DNA of 64,000 nt from Ruegeria atlantica (GTDB taxonomy: Bacteria; Pseudomonadota; Alphaproteobacteria; Rhodobacterales; Rhodobacteraceae). This document shows positions 53,687-62,534 of the stretch, piece after piece; the first letter of the stretch is position 1, and the number at the start of each line of letters is the position of its first letter. Below the pieces are notes generated by a model. That model had not been told where the DNA came from and searched no databases. It was given only the letters and a program-made list of their open reading frames with translations. The DNA lies in assembly GCF_013032005.1 (NCBI RefSeq), contig NZ_WQBE01000010.1:84846-148845 (forward strand), written 5' to 3'. The position numbers were made by a program, and so were the translations under genes.

Positions 53687-54234
53687 GACGCGCCAAGTTC
53701 CTTGTCAATACAACCGAAGATGAAAGATACAGCCCTTACAAGGTGTATTCATTGGGCCAGACGATGGCCGACGTGTTTGTATACGAGGCTCAGGCCAAAC
53801 AAATGTGACTGCTGAGGTAAATCCATTGATGCAGTACCCTTCAAAATGGAGTCGCATTTCTGAAGCCCAGTCTCAAGGAAAGCGGATTAAGTGGCTTCAA
53901 GAATGACAAAAGAAAGGAGTCAAATCAGGCCATACGCAATTGTGTTTTTTTCACCTTACTGGAGCTCGATGTTTCAGAAATAGATCGCACAGATGGTGGC
54001 TGATATCGACGCTCTACTCTCCTTGATGTGATTTTGATGACCACGATCGCAACCTGCTTCAGCAGTAACTGGAACTGGTAGTCAGACCCATTATGCTGAG
54101 TCACCGGCTTCTTGAGAGCGTCATCGCCACAGTTCAGCGCCGTTCCAACCGGTTGCGAGGGCCAAGTTGGCCCTCTCACTTTCTTGATTGGCGCATGACT
54201 GTTTTAATATATTGATTCCCATGCCCATACAGAT
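53687..54234. other. Stretch before the ABC binding-protein gene end
   Basis: No gene is supported. Frames here are short; the one at 53925-54179 (-) has no ribosome site. The region holds one perfect inverted repeat (54157-54175). Confidence 0.4.
54157..54175. terminator. Inverted repeat downstream of the ABC operon
   Basis: GAGGGCCAA-G-TTGGCCCTC is a perfect 9-base inverted repeat 60 bases after the ABC operon end. As RNA it would fold as a 7-base GC-rich stem with a 5-base loop. On the plus strand T-rich DNA (TCACTTTCTTG) follows. It may end the operon transcript or be an operator-like site. Confidence 0.5.
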
Positions 54235-55182
54235 TTAAGGCCGGTAATCAGAAGGTGCCACAACTTGTGAAAGGTCTATAGAGTCCACGTTCGCAGAATT
54301 GATCAGCATCGCCGGAACTGCCGACTCTGATTGAACAGGATTCCCTCTAGCCAATTCCACACCCAATCGCAAAGCTTCGCTGCCTTGAGCAACAATTGCT
54401 TGAATAGACGTACACACCAAACGCCCATTACGTACAAATTCTTGCGCGGCAGGACTAAAATTCGATGCAGACACCTGGATGTCGGTTCGGCCCGAAGCCT
54501 CTAATGCCAATATTATTCCAGCGGCCATATCATCCGTTGCGGAGTAAACGCCGTCGATATCTGAAAACCTTTGCAACCAATCTTCCATCGTAGTCAGCGC
54601 GCTATTCCTACTGTCCGCCAAGTTCGATTCAGCAACGATTTCTACATCAGTCCCGTTTGCCGCAATGGTTTCTTTAAACCCATTCGCTCTTAAGACGGCC
54701 CAGTCTTGCCCAGCAGGACCAGACATCATTGCAACTTTACCCTTCCAACCAATTGCCTCACCCAGGCACTGCGCTTGTAGTCTGCCCATGTCGTAAAAAT
54801 CCGCAGTTACTGCTGCCGACAACTTTTCAGTGCGAGGCAGTGATCCCAGTCCAACAACGGGAATCCCCTTGGCCAGCGCCTGTTCCACAACTGGCACAAT
54901 TGCTTCGCTATCGGCGGCACCCACGAGAATGGCGCTTACTTGACGTTGCATCAAATCTTGGATTTGTGCAATTTGGGTTGACGCATTGGCATCTCCGCCC
55001 GCATTGACGATGACCAACTCTGTCCCGCTTTTTTCGGCCTCGGCTTCCACCCCGTAGAGCATCGAAATCCAGTATGAATGCCCAAGCCCTGGCACCGCTA
55101 CTCCTACAGTCTCAGCCCAAGCTCCGGTCACGGAAAGTGAGAGCATTCCTCCAAGTAGCATACCCATTTTTTTGTTAAGCAT
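54235..55182 (-). CDS. Sugar-type ABC periplasmic binding protein
   Basis: This 315-residue binding protein has a signal peptide (MLNKKMGMLLGGMLSLSVTGAWA). It is of the ribose/galactose (RbsB) fold: GLGHSYWISMLYGVEAEAE near 32-50 and VNAGGDANASTQIAQIQDLM near 58-78 match, as does GVYSATDDMAAGIILALEAS in the second half. It binds a sugar, polyol or quorum-type carbohydrate. It is the last gene of the ABC operon. Its exact ligand cannot be read from the sequence. Confidence 0.85.
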   Translation of the reverse strand: MLNKKMGMLLGGMLSLSVTGAWAETVGVAVPGLGHSYWISMLYGVEAEAEKSGTELVIVNAGGDANASTQIAQIQDLMQRQVSAILVGAADSEAIVPVVEQALAKGIPVVGLGSLPRTEKLSAAVTADFYDMGRLQAQCLGEAIGWKGKVAMMSGPAGQDWAVLRANGFKETIAANGTDVEIVAESNLADSRNSALTTMEDWLQRFSDIDGVYSATDDMAAGIILALEASGRTDIQVSASNFSPAAQEFVRNGRLVCTSIQAIVAQGSEALRLGVELARGNPVQSESAVPAMLINSANVDSIDLSQVVAPSDYRP

Positions 55183-55461
55183 TATAGCCTCCCTATTTGC
55201 TTACGTTGACAGTCTAACTTCTCAGCTACATTGATCTCGTAAAGGACTCCTTCTAACGCCAAATAAGCCTTTCAGCCCGCAATACGCGCATGCCATCTTT
55301 GGTCTTTGTTCAACTGGCACTTAGCTGTGGCCATTAAGAGATCGATCATGGATGGGCATTTGGCTTACCATGTTAGATTCAATCGCCCCTGTAGCGTAGT
55401 TGACCTCAATCCAAGCGTTTTGCATGACGATTGTCCCTCTTGGGTCTAATCATTTTCAGAT

Positions 55462-56421
55462 CTATGCCCCGACTTCCGAAGTGTTTTTTACTGCGCCTTC
55501 GAGTACTCCAGCTGCCAATATCACCGCTCCAGTAGCAATTTGCGCCACGAACGGAGACGTCCCAATTAGATTGAGACCGGTCAGAAGTGTTTGTAGAAAG
55601 GCGACACCGAAGATGGTGCCAAAAATCCGCAAGTAGCCCCCAGACAAGAGTGTGCCACCGATTACCGCCGCAGCAATTGCCTGCATTTCCATACCAACGC
55701 CTTCGCTTGGCAGGCCGGTTCCAGCTCGCAAAAGCAAAACCAACCCAGCACACCCGGCAAAAAACCCAGCAAGAATGTATGATTTCCAGACTACATGCTC
55801 ACACCTTATGCCCACGAGCTGTGCAGCTTCTCTCCTTTCGCCAGTCATGACAAATTTCTTCCCCAAGACTGACCGTTTGGCTATCCACAGCGCCAATACA
55901 CAGAGACCGCAAACAAACCATGTTGCGGGTGGCAATCCAAATACGTTGCTATAGGCAGCCCAAGTCGCAAATCCGCGATCCGCAAGAGGTACGACTTGCC
56001 CACTTCCGGTTACAAGAAATGCAACTCCTCTGAGACCAATCAAAACTCCTAAGGTCGCAACGACAGGCTGTATGCCGAGCATTCCCACAAGACACCCTGT
56101 TAACATGCCGCACACGATGCCGACGAAAGGGGCGACCAAGTAAGCCGTGCTACCCCACGAATTTACTGCGATTGCGCAGACCGCGCTCGCCAAAGCTACA
56201 ACGACACCTAAGGTCAAATCAAAGTTGCGCGTACTTAGAACGAAGCTTTGGCCAATCGCGACAAGCACCAAGATCGACATTTGGGTCACGATATTCAGTA
56301 AGTTTCCAGTGGTCAGAAAGTTTGGTGCAAGGTAGCCAAAAATGACTCCTAACCCTACCAAACCGGCGCCTGGAACCATCAGCGCCCGCAACTCTGCTTT
56401 ATTGGCTGGACTGATGTGCAT
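55462..56421 (-). CDS. Sugar ABC permease (RbsC-like), second
   Basis: This 319-residue permease has about nine membrane segments. LSTRNFDLTLGVVVALASAV near 60-80 and GERREAAQLVGIRCEHVVWK near 190-210 are the RbsC-type signature regions. It overlaps the first permease by 23 bases. It pairs with that protein and the ATPase to import the substrate of the binding protein. Confidence 0.85.
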   Translation of the reverse strand: MHISPANKAELRALMVPGAGLVGLGVIFGYLAPNFLTTGNLLNIVTQMSILVLVAIGQSFVLSTRNFDLTLGVVVALASAVCAIAVNSWGSTAYLVAPFVGIVCGMLTGCLVGMLGIQPVVATLGVLIGLRGVAFLVTGSGQVVPLADRGFATWAAYSNVFGLPPATWFVCGLCVLALWIAKRSVLGKKFVMTGERREAAQLVGIRCEHVVWKSYILAGFFAGCAGLVLLLRAGTGLPSEGVGMEMQAIAAAVIGGTLLSGGYLRIFGTIFGVAFLQTLLTGLNLIGTSPFVAQIATGAVILAAGVLEGAVKNTSEVGA

Positions 56422-57409
56422 GACTCACCTTTTTGGTACTAAAAAAACCAACTCCCCAAAGGTTTGAGTTTTTGGTTTGTGCCAACACGCTTCCAATTAT
56501 GATTGTCCCGAGCATCAATTGCTGTACAGGCGATGGAAGGTTCAGCAACACGGCGGCATTATTTATCATTGCGATGATCGCTACGCCAAATAACACATGG
56601 CAAGCATGACCTTTTCCACCATTCAACTGCATGCCTCCAATCGCGCAGGCGGCAATAGTTTCGTATGCGAGGTTTGGAACGAGGTTTGGTTGCCCTGATG
56701 CCACCTTACTGGTCAGTATCAATGCGGCTAATGCCGTAAACCCACCAGCTATAGTGAAGCCCCACAGCATAACTCGGCGCACAGGTGTCCCAGCAGCGAT
56801 GGCTGCAGTGCGGTTGGAACCGACCAAATGCATCAGCCGACCAAACGTGGAGTGTTTCAATAGCACATGTACAAGGAGTAGACTAAGGATCGCCAACAAT
56901 ACCGGCGCTGGAAGGCCAAGGACTTCTCCACGTGCCAACCACAAAAATTCCTTGGTAGGCACCGCTTCCATTGGCAGTCCACCTGCTATTGCTGAGGTTA
57001 GACCAGTTAAAAAAATCATCATCCCGAGAGTCGCGATTAATGACGTTAAATTAAAGTACGCAACCCAAACTCCGTTGATAAACGCAATCCCAATTACGAC
57101 CAGAGCCCCAACTGCGAATCCAGCAGGGACCCCCAGCTCGGGAACAGTAAGCACGATCACAACACTTGCGAGCGCTGCACTAGCGCCAATTGAGAACTCC
57201 AGTCCGCCTAGCACCAAAATTAGAAGCTGCCCACAAGCAGCAATTGCTAATACGGAAGCGTTCTTGGCAATGTTCTCCAAATTGCCTACTGCTGCGAACC
57301 TTGGCACCCATAGCGAAAATACTACAAGTAATACTAATGCGACGTAGCCTGCTGGTAACAGCCGTAGCCGCCCTTGTTTAGATCTACGAATTTCTCTGTG
57401 CTCCGTCAT
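56399..57409 (-). CDS. Sugar ABC permease (RbsC-like), first
   Basis: This 336-residue permease has about nine membrane segments and GGLEFSIGASAALASVVIVL near 68-87, an RbsC-type feature. Further features are GSNRTAAIAAGTPVRRVMLW near 190-210 and GGMQLNGGKGHACHVLFGVA near 260-280. It overlaps the ATPase by 4 bases. Two different permeases in one operon suggest a heterodimeric membrane part. Confidence 0.85.
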   Translation of the reverse strand: MTEHREIRRSKQGRLRLLPAGYVALVLLVVFSLWVPRFAAVGNLENIAKNASVLAIAACGQLLILVLGGLEFSIGASAALASVVIVLTVPELGVPAGFAVGALVVIGIAFINGVWVAYFNLTSLIATLGMMIFLTGLTSAIAGGLPMEAVPTKEFLWLARGEVLGLPAPVLLAILSLLLVHVLLKHSTFGRLMHLVGSNRTAAIAAGTPVRRVMLWGFTIAGGFTALAALILTSKVASGQPNLVPNLAYETIAACAIGGMQLNGGKGHACHVLFGVAIIAMINNAAVLLNLPSPVQQLMLGTIIIGSVLAQTKNSNLWGVGFFSTKKVSHAHQSSQ

Positions 57410-58929
57410 GCGACCGCCCTTTCTGATTGGGAAAACAGCGCATCAATGAAGCATTGTCGTGTTGCGCCTTCTGTCAGCTGCGCGCACACACAGTGATCCT
57501 TAATTACATAAGTTCGGTGCGATAGTGACAACACTTCATCTAGATCGGTAGAGGCAATGATGACTGTCGCCCCAGATTGCGCTGCCTCAACAATCGTATC
57601 GTGAATAAATTGCCGGGCTCTGACGTCTACGCCGCGCGTTGGCTCAAGAAGCACCAGGACACTAAGGTGCGGTAACGCAACATTTCGCGCCACGATAATT
57701 TTTTGCTGGTTTCCCCCGCTGAATTGCGTTGCTGGCAACTCAAAATCGAACGGCAACAACTTTAATTTTTCCATCCAGGGTTCAAACGTTTCTATTTCAA
57801 GATTTTTTTTCAGAAACCCGAAACGATCTAATTGCTTCGTGAGTGATGCAGAGGCGTTTGTCAGCGCAGGTAGAATGGGAAAAAGACCGTGCGTTTGCCG
57901 GTCTCCAGGCACATACCCAACCCCCTTTTTGGTTGCTTCCGCGCGATCGCCTGGCATAAGCAAGACGTCGTTAATTGTAATTCGACCGTCACTAATTTGT
58001 CTTGCTCCAGCCAATGCTTCGGCAATACTGAGTGCACCAGATCCGACTAGACCGGCCAACCCTACAATTTCTCCCTTTTTGGCATGCAAAGTCGAAACAT
58101 TGCTGTTTCGACTTACTTTCAAGCCCTCTGCCCGAAGTACAATTTCGTTACTGTGGACTGGGAGTTGTCGCTTAAATGACGTTACTGGTGCATTCAGCAT
58201 TGCTTCCAGCAACTCAGATTCATTCGTGTCAGAATATTGGACGCAGTCGACGACGGTTCGTCCATCACACAACACCGAAACATCGTCCGCGATTTCGGCA
58301 ACTTCATCCATTTTGTGGCTAACAAATAGCACAGCTGTGCCTTGAGCGCACAAATCTCGGACTATGGAAAATAATTTGTCAGTTTCGGTACTGGTCAGAG
58401 CAGAGGTCGGTTCGTCCAAAATCAGCAGCTTGCAATTCTGTCCAACTGCTCGCGCGATTTCAACAAGTTGTCGTTCTCCGATCGAAAGTGAACCTACCAA
58501 TGTGTCCAATGGTACAGACAAGCCCACAGACAGAAGCGAAGCCTTCGCTTGTTCTACTTCGATTAAGCATCTGCGTACGTTTTGCATTTCGCGCTCTGCC
58601 AGTGCAAAAGCAGACAGATTCTCGTGCACTGAGAGATTAGGAAATAGGGACAGATGCTGGTAAACAGGTACCACCCCACAAGCCATTGCTTCCTGAACGT
58701 TTTTCGCCTGAAAGGCTTCGCCTTCAAAAGTTATTCGGCCCGATGTTTGTTTTACCGCAGCAACGAGTGTTTTTAATAGAGTCGACTTACCAGCACCATT
58801 TTCTCCCAACAAAACATGGACGCGGCCCGGGTGAACTTTCAAATTTGCGTCGATCAGAGCGTTGGTAGCTCCGTATCTTTTTGCGATACTTTCCGCCTTT
58901 AACAGAGGCTTTGTATTTATTTTTTTCAC
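57406..58929 (-). CDS. Sugar ABC ATPase (RbsA/MglA-like) with altered second half
   Basis: This 507-residue double ATPase has the first domain intact: GENGAGKSTLLKTL (about 37-50), LSIGERQLVEIARAV, and LLILDEPTSALTST (about 165-178). The second domain has a degenerate Walker A (GLVGSGALSIAEALAG), as is usual in this class, plus the signature FSGGNQQKIIVARNVA. Its Walker B is VLVLLEPTRGVDV, where the family has LDEPTRGID. The Asp-to-Leu change makes one ATP site probably inactive. Substrate unknown; the operon holds two RbsC-like permeases and an RbsB-like protein. Confidence 0.88.
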   Translation of the reverse strand: MKKINTKPLLKAESIAKRYGATNALIDANLKVHPGRVHVLLGENGAGKSTLLKTLVAAVKQTSGRITFEGEAFQAKNVQEAMACGVVPVYQHLSLFPNLSVHENLSAFALAEREMQNVRRCLIEVEQAKASLLSVGLSVPLDTLVGSLSIGERQLVEIARAVGQNCKLLILDEPTSALTSTETDKLFSIVRDLCAQGTAVLFVSHKMDEVAEIADDVSVLCDGRTVVDCVQYSDTNESELLEAMLNAPVTSFKRQLPVHSNEIVLRAEGLKVSRNSNVSTLHAKKGEIVGLAGLVGSGALSIAEALAGARQISDGRITINDVLLMPGDRAEATKKGVGYVPGDRQTHGLFPILPALTNASASLTKQLDRFGFLKKNLEIETFEPWMEKLKLLPFDFELPATQFSGGNQQKIIVARNVALPHLSVLVLLEPTRGVDVRARQFIHDTIVEAAQSGATVIIASTDLDEVLSLSHRTYVIKDHCVCAQLTEGATRQCFIDALFSQSERAVA

Positions 58930-58995
58930 TTGCCCCTCCCTTCTTCTTTATCCTGAGTTCTGGAGGCAGGTTTCCCACCCGCCTCCAAATCTCAC

Positions 58996-59397
58996 TCAGT
59001 CCGCCTTGGTTACAGCCATCAAATCGATTTCAATTAAGAAGCCGGGCTGGGATAGCCGAGTTACACCAATCAATGTGCTTGGTGGTCGGCCATCCCCGTA
59101 TTGAGGAAGATCATCCTCATAGAAGATCTTGAAAAACTCATCGATGTCCCTAACGAACATTCGCCGAAACACCACGTCGTCCCATGTGGCTCCAGCTGCT
59201 TTCAGTTGGATATCCAGCATCTTCATCACTTGAATATACTGACCGCGATAGTCGCCGGGCGCGACGCATTCATAGTTTTCGTCTGAAGGTGTCTGGCCGG
59301 CTATGAAAACCAGCTTCATATCGCCCTGAACAGTAACCACCCTTTTAAATGCTGGATGGTCGTATAGTTCCGGTGGGTGGATTTCTTCTCTTTGCAC
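58996..59397 (-). CDS. RidA/YjgF-family protein, non-canonical
   Basis: This 133-residue protein has the Rid fold: HPAFKRVVTVQGDMKLVFIA near 14-33, GDYRGQYIQVMKMLDIQLKA near 50-69, and a tail STLIGVTRLSQPGFLIEIDL. The Arg that binds the enamine substrate carboxylate in RidA (before SxVxV) is Ser here, so it may not be an enamine deaminase of the standard type. GTG 59397 is chosen: AAGGAG lies 6 bases before it, while the longer TTG start has none. It lies between the flavoprotein and the ABC genes, so it probably acts on the imported compound. Confidence 0.72.
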   Translation of the reverse strand: MQREEIHPPELYDHPAFKRVVTVQGDMKLVFIAGQTPSDENYECVAPGDYRGQYIQVMKMLDIQLKAAGATWDDVVFRRMFVRDIDEFFKIFYEDDLPQYGDGRPPSTLIGVTRLSQPGFLIEIDLMAVTKAD

Positions 59398-59447
59398 TTT
59401 TTTCTCCTTTTTGCATTTATGCAATCGTTTGCATTTGAGGCCGCAAA

Positions 59448-60656
59448 TTAGCGCCCTCGGTGGTCAATTCGCATCTTTTCAACGATGTGCTGCCTGCTAA
59501 GCGGTGCCGGCGGATATATCATTTCACGATTAATCATAATTTTGCGTAACTTAGCTTCAGCCCCATAATATTTTAGTTCACGTTCAAACCCTTCAGTGTA
59601 CACGGCTCCAAACGTCCCCAAATCCAAGCACGTCGTATAATCAGCTTGCCTGTAGACTGTAAAATCCACGCCAGGAATGAGATCTGCAGCAGCGTTACGG
59701 CCAACATATTTTCCCATAGTCCGGGAATTTTGGCACGACATAAGAGCAACGTTCCCATCGTCGACGAATGCATGCGCAACATCACCAGACGCAAAGATCT
59801 CCGGTGCCCCCTCCACTCTCAGAACTTCATCGACGTGCAATCGGCCTAAGTCATCCCGTTTTCCGGAAATCTGTTTGGTAAGATCACTGGCCTTCATTCC
59901 AACGGTAATAATTACGGTCGCTGTTTCGACAGACTTGTTGTTCGAAAAAGACGCTGATGAGGGAGTAATATCTGTAACTTCAGTTTCTAGCCAAACTTCT
60001 ACGCCCGTGTGCGCCAGTGCTTTTTCGATAACTGGTCGAGGAGAATCCCCAAATAGCGGGCCGATTTCGGAGGCTTTTTCCACAAGAATCACGCGCGCTC
60101 TAGCAGCAATTTCTTCGCCATGGTGCTGCGCGATACGTGTCCGCATTTCAGTTGCTATTTCAATGCCAGTCATTCCTGCCCCAACCACAACAAATGTTTG
60201 GTTCACGGCCTCGGACATTCTTCCCTTCAAGGCGATTAAGTGTTGGTCTAGCTTTTTTGCGCCATCATACGAATCCACATTGAATGCATGTTCCGCCGTT
60301 CCAGGAATCGGTAGATTAACTAACGAACTACCAGTTGCAAGAATCAACCGCCGGTAACCAATTTGAGTTGACTCTCCGTCAACCACAACTGTTACCACCT
60401 GTGTCTTTTCATCTATTGACGTGACTTCACCCTTCATGAACTCTACACCCACTGGATCTACCAAAGGCTGAATTTCCACACGCAAGGAATCCGGATTACA
60501 TTCATACAACCGTGGCCGATGAGAAAGGTACTCGTCTCTAGATACCAGAAGGATCGAAAGATCCACGCCTGCTTCCGATGCCACATCTGCCGCGTTTATC
60601 GCGCCCCAAAGGCCAGAATATCCTCCGCCAAGTGCTAAAACATCTACTTGCTTCAT
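59448..60656 (-). CDS. NDH-2-like FAD-dependent NAD(P)H dehydrogenase
   Basis: This 402-residue flavoprotein starts MKQVDVLALGGGYSGLWGAI with the FAD motif, has RLILATGSSLVNLPIPGTAE near 108-127, the NAD(P) motif FVVVGAGMTGIEIATEMRTR near 157-176, and the FAD-closing APEIFASGDVAHAFVDDGNV near 280-300. It resembles the NADH dehydrogenase FAD subunit of COG1252 but lacks a membrane anchor. The start at 60656 has a strong GAGGGAGA. It is next to RidA and the Rrf2 regulator, and may oxidise the imported substrate or recycle cofactor. Confidence 0.8.
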   Translation of the reverse strand: MKQVDVLALGGGYSGLWGAINAADVASEAGVDLSILLVSRDEYLSHRPRLYECNPDSLRVEIQPLVDPVGVEFMKGEVTSIDEKTQVVTVVVDGESTQIGYRRLILATGSSLVNLPIPGTAEHAFNVDSYDGAKKLDQHLIALKGRMSEAVNQTFVVVGAGMTGIEIATEMRTRIAQHHGEEIAARARVILVEKASEIGPLFGDSPRPVIEKALAHTGVEVWLETEVTDITPSSASFSNNKSVETATVIITVGMKASDLTKQISGKRDDLGRLHVDEVLRVEGAPEIFASGDVAHAFVDDGNVALMSCQNSRTMGKYVGRNAAADLIPGVDFTVYRQADYTTCLDLGTFGAVYTEGFERELKYYGAEAKLRKIMINREMIYPPAPLSRQHIVEKMRIDHRGR

Positions 60657-60687
60657 ACTTCTCCCTCTCAAGATCGCAACTTCAAAC

Positions 60688-61206
60688 CTAGGCCTGCCCG
60701 GTTCGGCGCATATTTACCTGCTCCTCAAACCAAGCTTCTGTTTTCAAGCCAAACTCTACTGGTGCTTTTGCATTCACTCTGCCTTTGATGTCCTCAAGCG
60801 ACGTGCGTGCAAGCTCTTGTTTCATTTTCTGCTCTGCCGACTTCATGACAGCATGGACTGCACAAATTCCTCGCCCCGCCCAGTCTGGCACCTGACCGCG
60901 ATACAAAACGCAACTCCTTCGGATTTCCCGGCATTGGAAAGCTGGCTTGTACCCGTCAAGCGCCTCCACAATGTCCAGCACTGAAATTTCTGCCGCAGGT
61001 TTGGCTAACCTGTATCCACCGGCGATGCCGTCCGTCGACTCAACCAGGCCCGATCTTCGTAGCTTAGTAAAAACTTTTGCTACGTAACTGGGCGACACCC
61101 CTTGAAACTCTGCCAACTCTCTACTGCTTGGGTGAATTTCTCCGACTTCAACCAAGTGCAGCAAACAGTGAATCCCATATTCGACATTTGCGCCGAAATA
61201 GCTCAT
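60688..61206 (-). CDS. Rrf2-family regulator with cluster-type Cys
   Basis: This 172-residue Rrf2 protein has the wHTH FGANVEYGIHCLLHLVEVGE then QGVSPSYVAKVFTKLRRSGL and a Cys triad CREIRRSC then GICAVH (about 94-120), the positions used for iron-sulfur clusters in NsrR/IscR-type proteins. It heads the minus-strand operon with the flavoprotein, RidA and the ABC importer, and a clear promoter and inverted repeat lie just upstream. It probably senses redox, NO or metal state, or a substrate, to control uptake. Confidence 0.88.
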   Translation of the reverse strand: MSYFGANVEYGIHCLLHLVEVGEIHPSSRELAEFQGVSPSYVAKVFTKLRRSGLVESTDGIAGGYRLAKPAAEISVLDIVEALDGYKPAFQCREIRRSCVLYRGQVPDWAGRGICAVHAVMKSAEQKMKQELARTSLEDIKGRVNAKAPVEFGLKTEAWFEEQVNMRRTGQA

Positions 61207-61217
61207 TTAAAACTCCG

Positions 61218-61261
61218 ACTCGTTTTATCCGAGTTTAAGTGCAGTGAGGAACTTGTGTCAA
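61218..61261 (-). promoter_or_regulatory. Rrf2 operon promoter and operator
   Basis: On the minus strand TTGACA (61261-61256) and TTAAAC (61238-61233) form a 17-base-spaced sigma70 promoter. The inverted repeat ACTCG-7-CGAGT (61218-61222 and 61230-61234) overlaps the -10 box, so Rrf2 binding would block RNA polymerase. The ATG at 61206 is 12 bases further. Confidence 0.65.
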
Positions 61262-61312
61262 TGCTGCATCTAGTTTTCAGGCTGTGAGATTTTCGGTTAT
61301 GTTATATTGTCA

Positions 61313-62428
61313 TTATAAATTAATAGCATGGGCGTCTTCCACAAGATGTGGACGGAGTGATTCCTTGAAGGTTCCACCCAACATCAAGTTGCAAAGGGCT
61401 TCGGCAATTACGGGCGCAAATTTGAAACCGTGGCCATTGCATGCAGATACGAAAAAGAGATTTTTTGCGTTTTTTGCCTCGCCTAAAAAAAAGTTCCCGT
61501 TGCGTGTCATAGTTGCAGTGCTATGTCCGAATGAAAGAGGGCATCCTTTCGCAGCCGGGACAACAGAGTAAAGAAACTGTTTTAGTTCTGTACGCTCGTC
61601 TTGTGTCAACTCATAGCCAACTTCCGCAACGTTCGAATTCCATGTTGTTGAGCCGTGCAGCCCAATTTTCAGTCCAGATCCATGGAAGTCTGGTATAAGA
61701 TATGCAGCCTTATCACTAATCCGCCATACCGATGGTAACTGCAAGATTTCATGTGAAACTTCAGTAGACTTACTGTGAAGTATTACAAACGTTTCTCGTC
61801 GCAGCCCAATGTCCGCGCGCGAAATCATATTCGCAACTTTTGGTCCGATGCAGATGCAAATATTTTTGCAATAGACAGCTCCTTCTGGGGTACTAACTTT
61901 AAAACCAACGCCTACTTTTTTTTGCCACGAACACAATGCACTTTGAAAGCGAAACTCAACTCCAAGGGCTTCAGATTCGTTGCGCACTTTTTCCATAAGC
62001 TTGGGTGCATGAACGAGACCACCCATTTCGTGGTACAAAAGTTCCAATTGGCGACATTGGTCCTGGAAAATCTGGCCCTGTGTGGAGGACTTAAAGGCTA
62101 TCCCAAGTTTGCTGGCAGCTTTTTTCGACTCTTGAATAAAAGGGTTTCCTGTTTCAGCGATATCCAATACGCCGGGAAGCGCTACACATTGATCATACCT
62201 TTCAGCCAACTCATGCCAGGCGTGTTGAACGTCGGTCATCAAGTTTGCAAATTTAGGTTGGTCGTAGACGAACCTAAGCAACCGCGTCGTGCCAGCATTA
62301 GAGGTATTGATCGCGTTTCTATCGTGCTCTTCAAGAACGAGAACATTTTGCCCTTTGCGGCCTAGCTCCCACGCTAGGAACGTGCCATAAACGCCAGAAC
62401 CGACCACCAGAGAGTCGTATATTTTCAT
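61313..62428 (-). CDS. DAO/monomeric-sarcosine-oxidase-like FAD oxidase
   Basis: This 371-residue protein begins MKIYDSLVVGSGVYGTFLAW, the FAD-binding dinucleotide motif, and has NTSNAGTTRLLRFVYDQPKF near 40-60 typical of sarcosine and methyl-amino-acid oxidases (SoxA/MSOX). The end has FFVSACNGHGFKFAPVIAEA near 325-345 with GHGFK. It probably oxidises an N-methyl or amino group of a small amine. ATG 62428 is preferred (GAGGG upstream), although 62458 is possible. It is on the same strand as the Rrf2 operon but 107 bases upstream of it. Confidence 0.82.
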   Translation of the reverse strand: MKIYDSLVVGSGVYGTFLAWELGRKGQNVLVLEEHDRNAINTSNAGTTRLLRFVYDQPKFANLMTDVQHAWHELAERYDQCVALPGVLDIAETGNPFIQESKKAASKLGIAFKSSTQGQIFQDQCRQLELLYHEMGGLVHAPKLMEKVRNESEALGVEFRFQSALCSWQKKVGVGFKVSTPEGAVYCKNICICIGPKVANMISRADIGLRRETFVILHSKSTEVSHEILQLPSVWRISDKAAYLIPDFHGSGLKIGLHGSTTWNSNVAEVGYELTQDERTELKQFLYSVVPAAKGCPLSFGHSTATMTRNGNFFLGEAKNAKNLFFVSACNGHGFKFAPVIAEALCNLMLGGTFKESLRPHLVEDAHAINL

Positions 62429-62534
62429 TTCAGGTGAACCCTCTTTTCGTGAATTCATCAGCCGCCAGACGAACTAGGCCACGGGAGCTTAATTGGGAGT
62501 TCCGGAGTAGTTTCTCCAATCTTCGCGTCGCCGT

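Noticed and set aside
53925..54179. 84-codon frame on - near the ABC operon end
   Set aside because: No ribosome site or family, and it spans the perfect hairpin at 54157-54175.
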